Below, piece by piece: positions 1 through 10,990 of a stretch of DNA of 64,000 nt. Location: contig VWND01000089.1 in NCBI GenBank assembly GCA_009599575.1, positions 1-64,000 of the forward strand, written 5' to 3'. The stretch's first letter is position 1. The number at the start of each line of letters is the position of its first letter. The notes under the pieces are model-generated. The model saw nothing but the letters and a program-made list of their open reading frames with translations. It made no database searches and was not told where the DNA came from. The stretch comes from Blumeriella jaapii (taxonomy: Eukaryota > Ascomycota > Leotiomycetes > Helotiales > Drepanopezizaceae). A program made the translations under genes and the position numbers.

Positions 1-2860
1 TATTTAATTTATATATTATTTTAATTTATATATTATTTAATTTATATATTATTTAATTTATATATTATTTAAATTTATATATTATTTAATTTATATATTA
101 TGTAATTATAATTTATACGCTATTTTTGCCTATTTTATTATAATATTATATTTTGATTTATATATTATTTCCTTAGAACTTATACGTCTTTTTTTTCTTA
201 TTTAATTATATATTTAAAAAATTAATTTTTTCCGAAATATAAGTTTTACTTTTTATTTATTTTATTATATATATTTAATTTTTATAGTTTTTAAAAATTT
301 CTTTTACTTTTTCTATTATATAATTTTTGTCTTTTTGTTTTACTTATTTATATTATAAATCTTTATAATTTAAATACCACCTTCTGTTTATTATTTTTTA
401 AATCATTTTTCTAATAATATTTTTTCTTATAATATATACACCATCTGCTTTTATTTTAATATAAGTTTTAATTTTTAATTATATTATTTTTCATAACTTA
501 AACGCTACCGCTTTGTTTTTTTATTAAAAAAATCTTTTTTATTTAAATATTAATTTTTAAAAATATATATCTTATTTTATACTTATTATTTTATTTTTTT
601 TAATATTTTAATTTTTTTTAAATATTTTATACTATTTTTTTTTATATATTTATATAAATAAAGGTTTTTTTTATTACGCTATCCGCTGTTTTTTAATCAA
701 CTAGTTTTTTTCATAACTAAAGTTTTTTTTAAAATTAATTTATTAAATATTTTATTTTTATAATTATTTTTATAATAATTCTCGTATTTTATACGCTATT
801 TAATTTAAGAGTTTTTTTTTTTAAATATTTCATTTTTACAAAATTTTTATTACTTAAATTTATTTTACCGTTATTTTTATTTTGCTTATTTTATACTTTT
901 ATTCTTATTTTAAAATTATTTTTTATAATATATTAATTTTCGTAAAAATATTTATTCTTCTGCAATTTATTCGTTAATTCTTATTTTGCTTATTTTAGTT
1001 AATACTTTTTTTTCAAATTAGTATATGATTTTCCCTGCCGGTTACTCGGTATTTTCATATTTAGCTTTTTTTTTTTTTTTTTTTTTTAATTATTTTCAAT
1101 TATACGATATAAATTGTTTATTTATTTTTTTCTTTATATTTTCTTATAATATTATTAACATTTGTAATATATAATTGTAATATTTTTGCTATTCAGGGCC
1201 TTTTTTACTTTTTTTTTTTTTTTTTATAATATATTTTATTTTTTTACAAATCATACGATTTTTTGCTTTGCTTTTTTTTTTAAATATTAATTGTATAAAT
1301 CATATATTATTTAAACTGATTATTTTAATGTTTTCTGTTTTAAATTTTTTTTTTTTATTTTATTTTATATAAAATAATTTTTAACTTTTGTTTATTAACC
1401 GTTATTCGCATTTTTACTTATTGAATCAAAAATTACGGTTTTTTAAAAAAATATACGATCTTGTTACTTTGCTTATTATATTATATATTTCAATTTTATG
1501 AATTTTATTTTATTAAATTTTATTTTATTCATTTTTTTCAATTTAATTATTTTTATTAAATTTTCATTTAATAAATTTTATTTAGGCGTATTTTTTTTCA
1601 ATTTTTTAAAAAAACATTTTGTTTATTTAAATAATATTTTAATTTTTGCTATTTAACCATTTGTTACATTTTGCAAATATTATAATAAATTATATATTTT
1701 TAATAAATTAAAATTTATAAAATTACGATTTTGTTATTTTCCATATTTTATTATATATTTTATTATTATAAACTATACGTTATTTAAGTTTATTTAAGCG
1801 TAATTTTTTTTTTACTTTTTTAAAATATATTCTGTTTAAACAGTTTATATATTACTTTTTATTATATAATTTTTTTAATACTTTTGTTTGATTTTTAATA
1901 AATTTTACTTTTTATAAAATACTCGGGTTTATTATCTTTTCCTTTTTTTTTCAAATTTTTTTTAAATTATAAATAGTTTAAGTTTCTTAAGCGTAATTCT
2001 TTTTTGCTTTTTTAAAATATATTTTATTTATATAAATTTTATTTTACTTTTTTTTTATTTAAATTTTTTATTTTTTGGAATATTTTTATAGAAAATTTAT
2101 ATTTTTTTAAATTATACGCTATTTAAATCTTTTTAATTTTTTTTTTTTACGTTTTTTTATAATACATTTTGTTTATAAAATATATATTTTGCTTTTTGTT
2201 ATTTAGTTTTTTTTACATTTTTACTTATTTTATAAAAAAATTTATTGTTTTTAAATTATACAATTTGTTAGCTTTGCTTATTTTAATATATATTTTTTAA
2301 TTTTATAAATTTTATATTATTTAAAGCTATTATATCGGAATATTTTTGTTTATGCTTATTTTATAAATTATTTTATTTTTATATATTATACGCTATCCTC
2401 TGTGGCTAAACTATTGTTTTATTCTTTTATTTATTATATAATATATATTTTTTTAATTATATATCTAATTTATAAATTTTCTTTTATCAAATATTACGCC
2501 ATTTCCTGTTTTTGTAAATTATCGATTAATAAATTTATAAAATATAAAATATTTTTGTTTTATATACTTTCAATTACTAATTGATTTTTAGGAAATGAAA
2601 TACAATTTTTACAATTTATATATATTGTTTTTTTAAAATAATATGAATTTTGCGAATTTTATTTAATTTTGAAAATTGTATAAATTAAATTGCTTTTATC
2701 GCTACTTTTAATAATTTTTATTTATATAATTTCCATTTGCTCAATATAAAATTAAAAAATTTATTAAATAATCTTTGGTACTAAAACATGTATATATTCA
2801 ATTTTATCGATACGTTAATTAAATAATTTTAAAAGATTTTATTAAATATTTATTTTTTTT
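1..2860. repeat. Extreme AT-rich RIP-like block
   Basis: Almost pure A/T with T-rich runs on the plus strand and only scattered C or G. The first ~110 bases are an imperfect tandem of a 14-16 bp unit (TATTTAATTTATAT-like). No reading frame with recognisable protein content was seen; the one 60-residue frame at 2402-2584 is low-complexity. The composition fits DNA saturated with C-to-T changes on both strands, as RIP leaves behind in fungi. What the ancestral sequence was cannot be told. Confidence 0.7.
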
Positions 2861-2863
2861 GTA

Positions 2864-3004
2864 GAAAAAAAATCGAAATTTTGAAAAAAATCGAAAAAAT
2901 TGAAGAAGAAAAATCGAAAATTTTGAAAAAAATCGAAAATTTTGAAAAAAGTTCGAAAAATTGAAAAAAAAAAAAAAATTTGAAAAATAAAAAAAAGTGA
3001 AGAA
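2864..3004 (+). repeat. Purine-rich A/G tract
   Basis: About 140 bases in which the plus strand is dominated by A with GAAAAAATCGAAA-like short repeats and very few pyrimidines. It is imperfectly periodic and has no coding potential. It borders the GC-richer island that follows. Confidence 0.55.
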
Positions 3005-3175
3005 TAATGTGTAATACCCTTTTTAATTCCCTCCTCTTTACAACATTATTAGCTTACAAGCTCGCCCGCAAGCTTATAAGGTTCTTATTCTTCTGATTAT
3101 AGCTTATTATCATAAGCTCACCAACTAAGCTAACGGGCAGTTGGTATGGTTTGGTTGCAAAAAATACAATGAAAT
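3005..3175. other. Mixed-composition island in AT desert
   Basis: A ~170-bp stretch with near-normal composition, beginning TGTAATACCC and containing short inverted repeats such as AGCTTACAAGCT and AAGCTTATAAG-type arms. It stands out sharply from the A/T on both sides. A start of TGTAATACCC is compatible with an LTR end, but no partner copy or target duplication was found, so this is only a suggestion. It could equally be a unique stretch that escaped RIP because it was single-copy. Confidence 0.4.
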
Positions 3176-4680
3176 CTAACTATAACCTTTACTTTCAAAT
3201 CAAACTTCACGTTACGATTAATATTATAATAAAAATTAAAAAATCTGTTAGTTATAATTTTGTTATTATAATAATATATATATAAACTTTAATAATTTTC
3301 AAATAATTATAATTTTTTTTGGCGTTTTTAAGTTTAATCGAAAATTTCCAATATGTTTGAAATTTTGTAGCCGAAAAATATAATAATTTTTTTTTTATAT
3401 ATTTTTTTTTAATAATTATTTAATATAATTATATTAATTACCCTCGATAATAAACTATAATTAGAAATAAAAACTAATATTATTATATATCTTATAAAAA
3501 TTATATTTAAAAATTTAATTATTTCAAGAATATATATGAATTTAAATTAAATTAAATTATTATAAAAAAGCAAAAAGTAATTGTTTTCGTTTTCGAATTT
3601 AATTTACAATTTCTTATATGTATTTATAGTATATATCAGATATTATAAAATATATAAATTTTCCAATTTATTTATTATTTTACATTTTTAAAAAAAGTTA
3701 TTTTTTTTTTAAAAAAAAATATTAAATAGATTAATATATTATTTTCATTATATATCCTATATTATATTAATAAGTTTTTTTCTCTATTTTATTTACTATT
3801 TTATTTACTATTTCATATTGTTTTATATTATATTTCTTATATATCCGATATTATATTAATATATTTTTTTTCTTTTTATTTTATTTAGTATTTCAAATTT
3901 CTATATAAGTCTTTTTAAAAAAAAATTTTTTAAAAAGATTTATATATATTAATTTATATTTTCACATTAATATTTACCTTGAAATTCATATATTAATAAA
4001 TATTAAAAAAATTATAATAACTACTTTTGTTATTCTAATCATATATTTAACTTCGAGTTTTATTTATATTATTATATAAAAAGGTATGAAAATTTTTTAA
4101 TTGCGTTTTCGAATTTACTTCGTAGTTTTTAATATAATTTTGTATTATATCGCCGATAAATATATTAATATATTTTTTTCTCATATTTGTTAATTTAATC
4201 TTAATATGTATAATTTTTTTTAAATAATTATTAAATATATTTGTAGTTATGGCCCCTTATTTTTAAACCAAACTTACTGTAAAAATGAATTTTATAATAA
4301 AAATAAGAAAATTTGATAATTAAATTAATTTAATAATTTAACAAACCCAGCTTTAATTTAAATTATTATAAAAATAATTATTTATTATTATAAAAGTAAT
4401 TATAAATTGTTTTTTTTTTTGCGTTTTCAAATTTATTAAATATATTTTTTTTTTTTTTTTTTTTTTATTATATAGCCAAAAGATCCAATAATATATTTAT
4501 ATTATTAATATTATATTGTATTTTAATAAGGGAAATTTGAAGTAATTAATTGCATTGTTATATTAATATGTAAAAGCTTAATTTTTATTTGTATTTTTAT
4601 GTAAAAAGTTAAAAACAATATTAATATTTGCGTTTTCAAATTTAATTAATAATTTCAAATATATTTACGTTTATATTTAT
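3176..4680. other. AT-rich stretch without recognisable feature
   Basis: A/T-rich DNA with several poly-T runs (for example near 4440-4466) and no frame with recognisable protein content. Nothing further can be supported here. Confidence 0.6.
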
Positions 4681-4684
4681 ATTT

Positions 4685-5200
4685 AGATTTAAGTTTCTAT
4701 TTCTATTTATATTTATATTTATATTTATATTTATATTTATATTTATATTTATATTTATATTTCTATTTATTTATATTTCTATTTATATTTCTATTTATAT
4801 TTCTATTTATATTTCTATTTATATTTCTATTTATATTTCTATTTATATTTCTATTTATATTTCTATTTATATTTCTATTTATATTTCTATTTATATTTCT
4901 ATTTATATTTTTAATTATATTTCTATTTATATTTCTATTTATATTTATATTTCTATTTCTATTTCTATTTCTATTTAATTATTTTTATATCGAATGTTTT
5001 AATAAGTTTCAGACAGATAAATATTAATAATTTAATTTGTAAAGAAAATAGAAATTTAATCTAATATTTCTATTTCTATTTCTATTTCTATTTCTATTTA
5101 TATTTCTATTTATATTTCTATTTATATTTCTATTTAAATTTCTATTTCTATTTCTATTTCTATTTCTATTTCTATTTCTATTTCTATTTCTATTTAATTT
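4685..5200 (+). repeat. Hexanucleotide arrays (TTTATA / TTTCTA), duplicated
   Basis: Two blocks of tandem 6-mers, TTTATA and TTTCTA alternating in runs, at about 4690-4980 and 5065-5200. After each block comes the same ~85-bp segment containing TTTCAGACAGATAAA (about 4985-5060 and 5205-5283). The array plus its flank has therefore been duplicated in tandem with a period near 219 bp, and the array length then changed by slippage. Confidence 0.8.
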
Positions 5201-5489
5201 TTTTATATCAAATGTTTTAATAAATTTCAGACAGATAAAATATTAATAATTTAATCTATAAAGAAAATAAAAATTTAATCTAAGATATTTCATCTGTTAA
5301 GTCAATAAATATATATTTAAAACCTAAAATAGATTTAGTATTTAATTTCGTAATATAAACCTGTTTAATAAAACTTTTTATAAAACTATTTATATTCGAA
5401 ATAAATTTATTATTAAATAAATTTTGATAATAATCAGAATTTTGGTTTTTAGGCCATAATTCATTTCGTTTAAATAATAAACTTATTAT

Positions 5490-8400
5490 TTAATAAACAA
5501 AATTTATTAATACACATTTATTTTCAAATTCGAAAAATTGACGTAATCGATAACAAATAACAGTAGGTAATAAACAAATAAAATAACAACTATTTTCGTA
5601 TAAATAAAAACTATTTCGAATAAATTTTTCTTTTATATTTTGTGAAAATAAATTAAGATTCGCAAATTTAATACAATCGCGAATACAATAATTACTAGTA
5701 TTTTGCGTATAAATAAAATAATAATACGTGCAAAAATTATTATTTTTAAAACTTTGCGATAAAACCCAAATTAAATTATTTCTTGCGTTTTCGACTTTTT
5801 TTGTAATTGTATTAATAATTTGCGCTTGTTTTTCGTAAATATTATTACGATTTATACAAAAATCGCAATTTGCACTAGTTTTAAAACACTGATCTAAAAT
5901 AGTATTATTTAAATATAAAAAAATTAATCGTTTACGACAAACTACTTCGCGTAAATAACTTTTAATTAATCTTTTATTTAACGAATCGTTTTCGATTTCT
6001 TTTTCAAAACCTGAATTATAAAAAAACATCGATATAGCTTCGTTTTTATCGCGGCCGGCCCGACTAAAATCTTGTAAAAAACCGTTAAATTCAAAAGCTA
6101 ATTCATAATAAATAATAGCACGTATATTAGAATAATCAAAGCCTTTTTGCAAACCGCTAATACAAACTAAAATATTATAAAAAGTTGTATAATCGATAGT
6201 AAAACTTTTTAGGAAAAAAAAAAAAAACCGATTCCTTTTCATTTTTTAATAATTCAAACGTATATTTCGCGCAATCTAAAAATTCAGATAATTTATCGAC
6301 AAGCGCAATTGTAGGACAAAATATTATTATTTTATCTAAATATAATTTAAAAATTCGATTTTAATTCAAAACAAATATTCTTCGATTTCTTTAAATTTAT
6401 TTTGCATACTTTTAAATTTAAAACTTAAAGCTCGATATGATATATTATTACGTAAACAATCGGCCCGTATTTTAGCAAAAGTTTGTAAATTTAATTCATT
6501 AATCAATTGATTTTCTTAATTTACGGATAATATACCAGTTAAAAATACTGTTTGAACTTTCAAATTAAAAATTTTTTTAAATTAATATATTATAAAACGA
6601 TAATTAGCCGCAGTTATTAGCAAATGACACTCGTCTAATATAATTCTATTAATTTTTCCTTTATCGATTTTATTTATTAATAAATTAATAAATATATCGT
6701 TTTTCAAAGTTTCAATAAAAATAAAAATTATAATTTTAAATTCAAGATTATTTTCGTAATTACTAACAGGAATTCCAAATTCATTTGCACGTTTAAATAA
6801 ATCGCTTTTTAAACCAATTAACGGTACGATAATAATAGTAATTTTGGCGTTAAATAAAGCAGCGCATAATAAATAAATCAAAAATTTACCACTACTAGTA
6901 GGTAATATTTCTAATATATAAAGCACTTTTAATAAAATATTTTTTAATAAAGTTTTTTATTCAAAAATAATAAAATCGATTTCGGAATTATTTAAAAATT
7001 CGCGTAATAATAATAATAACGTATTATTTCCGATAAGCATAATAAATAAATAATTCAAATTTGTAAGCTTAATTTTTTTATTAATTGAATTATATTCGAA
7101 AAACGCTTATCTATTATATTTTTTAGCTTTTGAATTATTATTTAATAAAAGCTTTTGATAACGTAATGCAAAAGTCAAAAATTCAGTTTTGTTTTTATTA
7201 ATTTTAACTTTATTAATAATATCGAAATTATTTAAAAATGAATTATTAATAATTTTTTTATTATTTAAGCCGAAAAAATCAAAATAACGAAGGCAAAATT
7301 GTAAATACTTTGATTGCAAATCGCCTCGCGTATTTTCGAAAATATTCGAATTACGGCCATAATTTAATTCTTCAGTTATTAACGAATAATTCATTTGATT
7401 CGCTTAAAGCTCATTATTCGTAAAACTATTATTAAAATTAATTAATATAATAAAATTAATATCAAGATTTTCTTTCATAAAATATTTAATAATAGCTACA
7501 ATAATTTGACGATATTTTTAAATAGTTAAAGGTTGACCAATTTTTACTAAACAAAATGATTTTAAATAATTAAAAATATCGGCCGATTTTAAAAATCTTT
7601 TGTTTATATAAAAAAAATAAATACTAACTGTTTTATATTAATTATTATTCGCCGAAATACTAATATTTAATATTTTAATAAATGGTTCTACTAAAACCAT
7701 ATAATATAATACTAAAGTACTAACTTTTAAAAAAATATATTTTATATTCGAAGCTAGCTTTTCACTAGAATATTGCGATTTAAATTTATTAATATTCATA
7801 ATAAATAAACCACTTCCAATATCAAGAAATAATTCTTTTTTATCTTTACGCGAATTACAATTTCTAAGTGAAATAAATTCGGTTTCTCGAATAAGTAAAC
7901 CACAATCTAAATAAAAATCAATCAAAAATAACTTTTTTAAATTGAAATTTAATTTTAAAAAGCTTTAATTGCTTGGGATTTAATTTGTAATTTTTAATTC
8001 GAAAAATTATAAAAACGAGCTCGTAATTCTGACGATTTAATAACTTTATTAAATAACCATTTATCGTTTGCTTTTTTATTAGGATATAAATCTTTAAAAA
8101 ATAAAAAAAGCGTCGTATTATTACGATCTTCGTATTTTGCAAAATCAGCTAACATAATATAACTATATTCGCTTTCTGAAATAAAAAAAAAAAAATCGTT
8201 TTTTAATATTTGCTCGGTTTTTAAAATTAATTTTTTAAATACAAATCGCAAATTGTCAATACTTAAAACAACGTTTTTATAACTAACTGTATTTTCAGTC
8301 AAACTATAAATTGTAACATTACTATTGCTTAAAAGATTTTTATTTACAATAAAACAAAACGATCGGTGTAATAGCAATTCGCTTAATACAATATTCGAAT

Positions 8401-9884
8401 TATTTTTAAAAAAATTATTCATTAATTTAGTTAAAATATCATTTAAATTACTTTGAGAATTACAAACAAGAATATTTATAGCTTTATTTAAAAATATTAA
8501 TTGCGAGCAATATATAAATTTAAAATAATAGCCAGATAAATCTAGAGTATCTCGTAAAGTAAAATTAAATCTTAAACTTTTAATTGCAAAATAAGCGTTA
8601 ATAAGACTTTCGAATATATTTAAATTTTGTTTTTGAATTAAAATTTCAAAAAATAATATTACTTAATAATTTTTGAAATTCGATTAACAAAGGATTACGA
8701 TCAGTTTCAGAATTTTTATATATTTTTTTTAAAAATAAAATATAAGAATTTTGCTCTGTATCTACGTTTAATAATCTTCCAAAAGACCAAGAATTATTCG
8801 AAGTATTGCTATTATTACTAATATTACTTAAATTGCTATTACTTGAATTGCTATCATTCGATAATATAAATTCATTGCTTATAGAATTATCGAATTCAAT
8901 TTCAGAATTATCACTCGATAAATCGTCGATTAAAATTCGATTATTATAAGCTTTATTTATATTTCGATTAATAGTTTTTTTTGTGAAATTTTTCGATAAA
9001 ACTTCAATTTTTGGATCGTTTATATAATCAATCGCTTATAATAATAAATCGTCAATTTTTTCTTCTAGTTTTGTATCGATTTTAAAAATCGGTTTACTAG
9101 TTTTTTTATATAATTTTAAATTATAACTACGAAAGAAAAAAGTAATAAAATTATTAAAAAAAGCAAAATAATCGACGCGAAATTTCGATATAAGTAATAT
9201 TTTAAATTCTTTCTTTATTACCTATTTTATTAGGCTCAAAACTATTTAAAATATTTAAATGACTTTTATTTATCCAAGTAATTTTATCTAAACTTAAATA
9301 AAAAATTTCTTAAATATTATCGATTATAAAAATTTAATCAATTCGTCGTCTTTATCTTAATTATATAATTCACATAAATCGTATAATTCTTGCGGCTTAT
9401 AATTTTAAATAAATTCAGCATATCGAGTTTTTGCTTGAAAATTAATTAAATTATCGCTAAGATTTATTTTAGACGAATTTAAATTTTCGTAAAATAAAAA
9501 TTCTTTCAAATTTAATTCTTCGATTAATAAATTTTAAGCTATTAACAAATCAGATGGTAAATCTTCTGAAATTTCATTAAAATAAATATTATCTTCGATT
9601 TCGTTTACTAAATTATCAATTTGTTTAACTTCGAAATACCATCTATTTCTTTCAAATAATTAAATAGTTACAATTAAATAATATTTACTAATATCATTTG
9701 CAACAATAATTTCGATTTCATTTATATAAATTTTTTTAATATATTTTTTGATATTTATACGATTTGCTAAAATTAAAAAACAAAAATCGCATTTAAAATT
9801 GTTTTGCGATATTTCGAATTCTGGAAAAGATTTTAAATCGAATTCTAATAAAAAAAGTCGTATTAATTCTAAACTGTTTTTCAA
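5490..9884 (-). pseudogene. RIP-degraded RecQ-type (telomere-linked) helicase
   Basis: A series of broken minus-strand frames reads in the order expected for a large RecQ-like helicase. The N-terminal part (9660-9884) has a Cys-x2-Cys motif in FKCDFCF followed by basic residues, like the DUF3505-type zinc region of fungal telomere-linked helicases. The middle frames (7107-8422) are long but unassigned. Frame 6582-6926 has motif I as PTSSGK (about 6885-6902) and motif II as DECH (about 6624-6635). Frame 5490-6242 has motif VI as FSRAGRD (about 6048-6062) after GFDYSNIRAIIYYE. Stops and frameshifts separate all parts, and codon use is strongly A/T-shifted, so the gene is dead. Known relatives sit next to telomeres. 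Helicase identity is firm; the telomere-linked subclass is an inference from the N-terminal motif and the satellites nearby. Confidence 0.82.
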
Positions 9885-10225
9885 AAATTCGATTTTTAAC
9901 GATTGATAAATAATTAAGCCTTGTTTAATTAATTTATTTCGATCGTTTTTTGAAATTGAATAAAAATGATTTTTACGTATATATTATTCAAATCCAGTAA
10001 TAAATGAATTACAAAACAAACAAAGCAATAATTCAAAATCTATATAATAAAATAAAAAGTGAAAATCAAGTAAATCTTGAAACGCTTATTTAGGATTTAA
10101 ATCGTTAGTAATACGAAAGTTACTAAAATAATAAATATTAGCGCTGTTTATCAAAAGGGTGGAAAATACTTGAATGTTTGACATATCGAATTTTTTAAAA
10201 AAAAATCGTATAATCGAAGAAATTC
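9885..10225. other. Remnant upstream of helicase, no separate feature
   Basis: AT-rich DNA continuing the helicase reading direction, with short minus-strand frames but no start that can be trusted. The original 5' end of the helicase gene may lie here. Confidence 0.4.
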
Positions 10226-10443
10226 GAAGAAAATAAAAATAAGTTTTTTTAGGGGTTTTTTTGAAGTTTTTGAAGTTTTTGAAGTTTTTGAAGTTTTGGG
10301 AGTTTTGGAAGTTTTGGTGGTTTTGGTAGTTTTGGGGGGGTTTTGGAGGTTTTGGAGGTTTTTGGTGGTTTTGGTAGTTTTGGGGTTTTGGGGGTTTTGG
10401 GAGAGTTTTGATAATTTGGGTGGTGTGTGGTTTTGAAAAATTT
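10226..10443 (+). repeat. C-free G/T-rich minisatellite
   Basis: About 218 bases whose plus strand contains essentially no cytosine. The first part is a 9-mer GAAGTTTTT repeated about four times; the rest is built from GGTTTTGG, GGTAGTTTTGG and G-runs up to seven long. On the minus strand it reads as a low-complexity Lys-Thr-Ser-Pro frame that is not a credible protein. The G-runs separated by T4 loops could in principle fold as G-quadruplexes. Confidence 0.75.
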
Positions 10444-10599
10444 TCAAAACTTTAATTGATTAAAGTTTTCGCGTAGCCCATAGCAACGATAATTTTAATT
10501 AAATAAATAATTATTCGAAAACTTTAATTAAATAAATTATTCGAAACTTTATTTAATTAAATAAATTAAAACTTTAATTAATTAAATTAAATTACAAAA

Positions 10600-10870
10600 A
10601 AAACACTTACAACAAAGGGCAGATTAATATACCGACTTATATTTATTCACTCTGAATACAAGACTCCGTGGGATAATTCACGGGCCGAAGCCATAAAATT
10701 TGTAAGTAACTAGGTTCCATAAGTAGAGTGGCGGAGCATTAAGGCAGAACGCCTGGCAACCCTTTTCCCGTGGCTTTACGGGTTTTCAATGGGGTAACGA
10801 AGGAATTGAACCTACAGAAACCATCAACCACTACACTATAGGTGCTTTAGGACTTTTGTCCCGAAAGCAT
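10600..10870. other. GC-richer island with small hairpins
   Basis: This island keeps normal composition between AT-rich flanks. It contains three short perfect inverted repeats: CCGTG/CACGG at 10666-10683, CCCGT/ACGGG at 10767-10782 and GGAC/GTCC at 10850-10861. There is no open frame. It is single-copy in this window, which may explain why RIP spared it. Confidence 0.5.
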
Positions 10871-10990
10871 ACGAACGACTAGGTTATATAAAATATATAA
10901 TTTTTTAAAATTTATTTTGTGCGTATATGGGATTAAACGAATATGAGTTTAAGCGAAAGTTTAATTTTGCGACCGTGCACGATTTTCTGA

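Noticed and set aside
2402..2584. 60-residue frame in AT-rich DNA
   Set aside because: Only Ile/Tyr/Phe/Lys/Leu codons as expected from A/T-saturated sequence.
10151..10447. 98-residue Lys/Thr/Ser/Pro frame
   Set aside because: It is the antisense reading of the G/T minisatellite and has no protein-like content.
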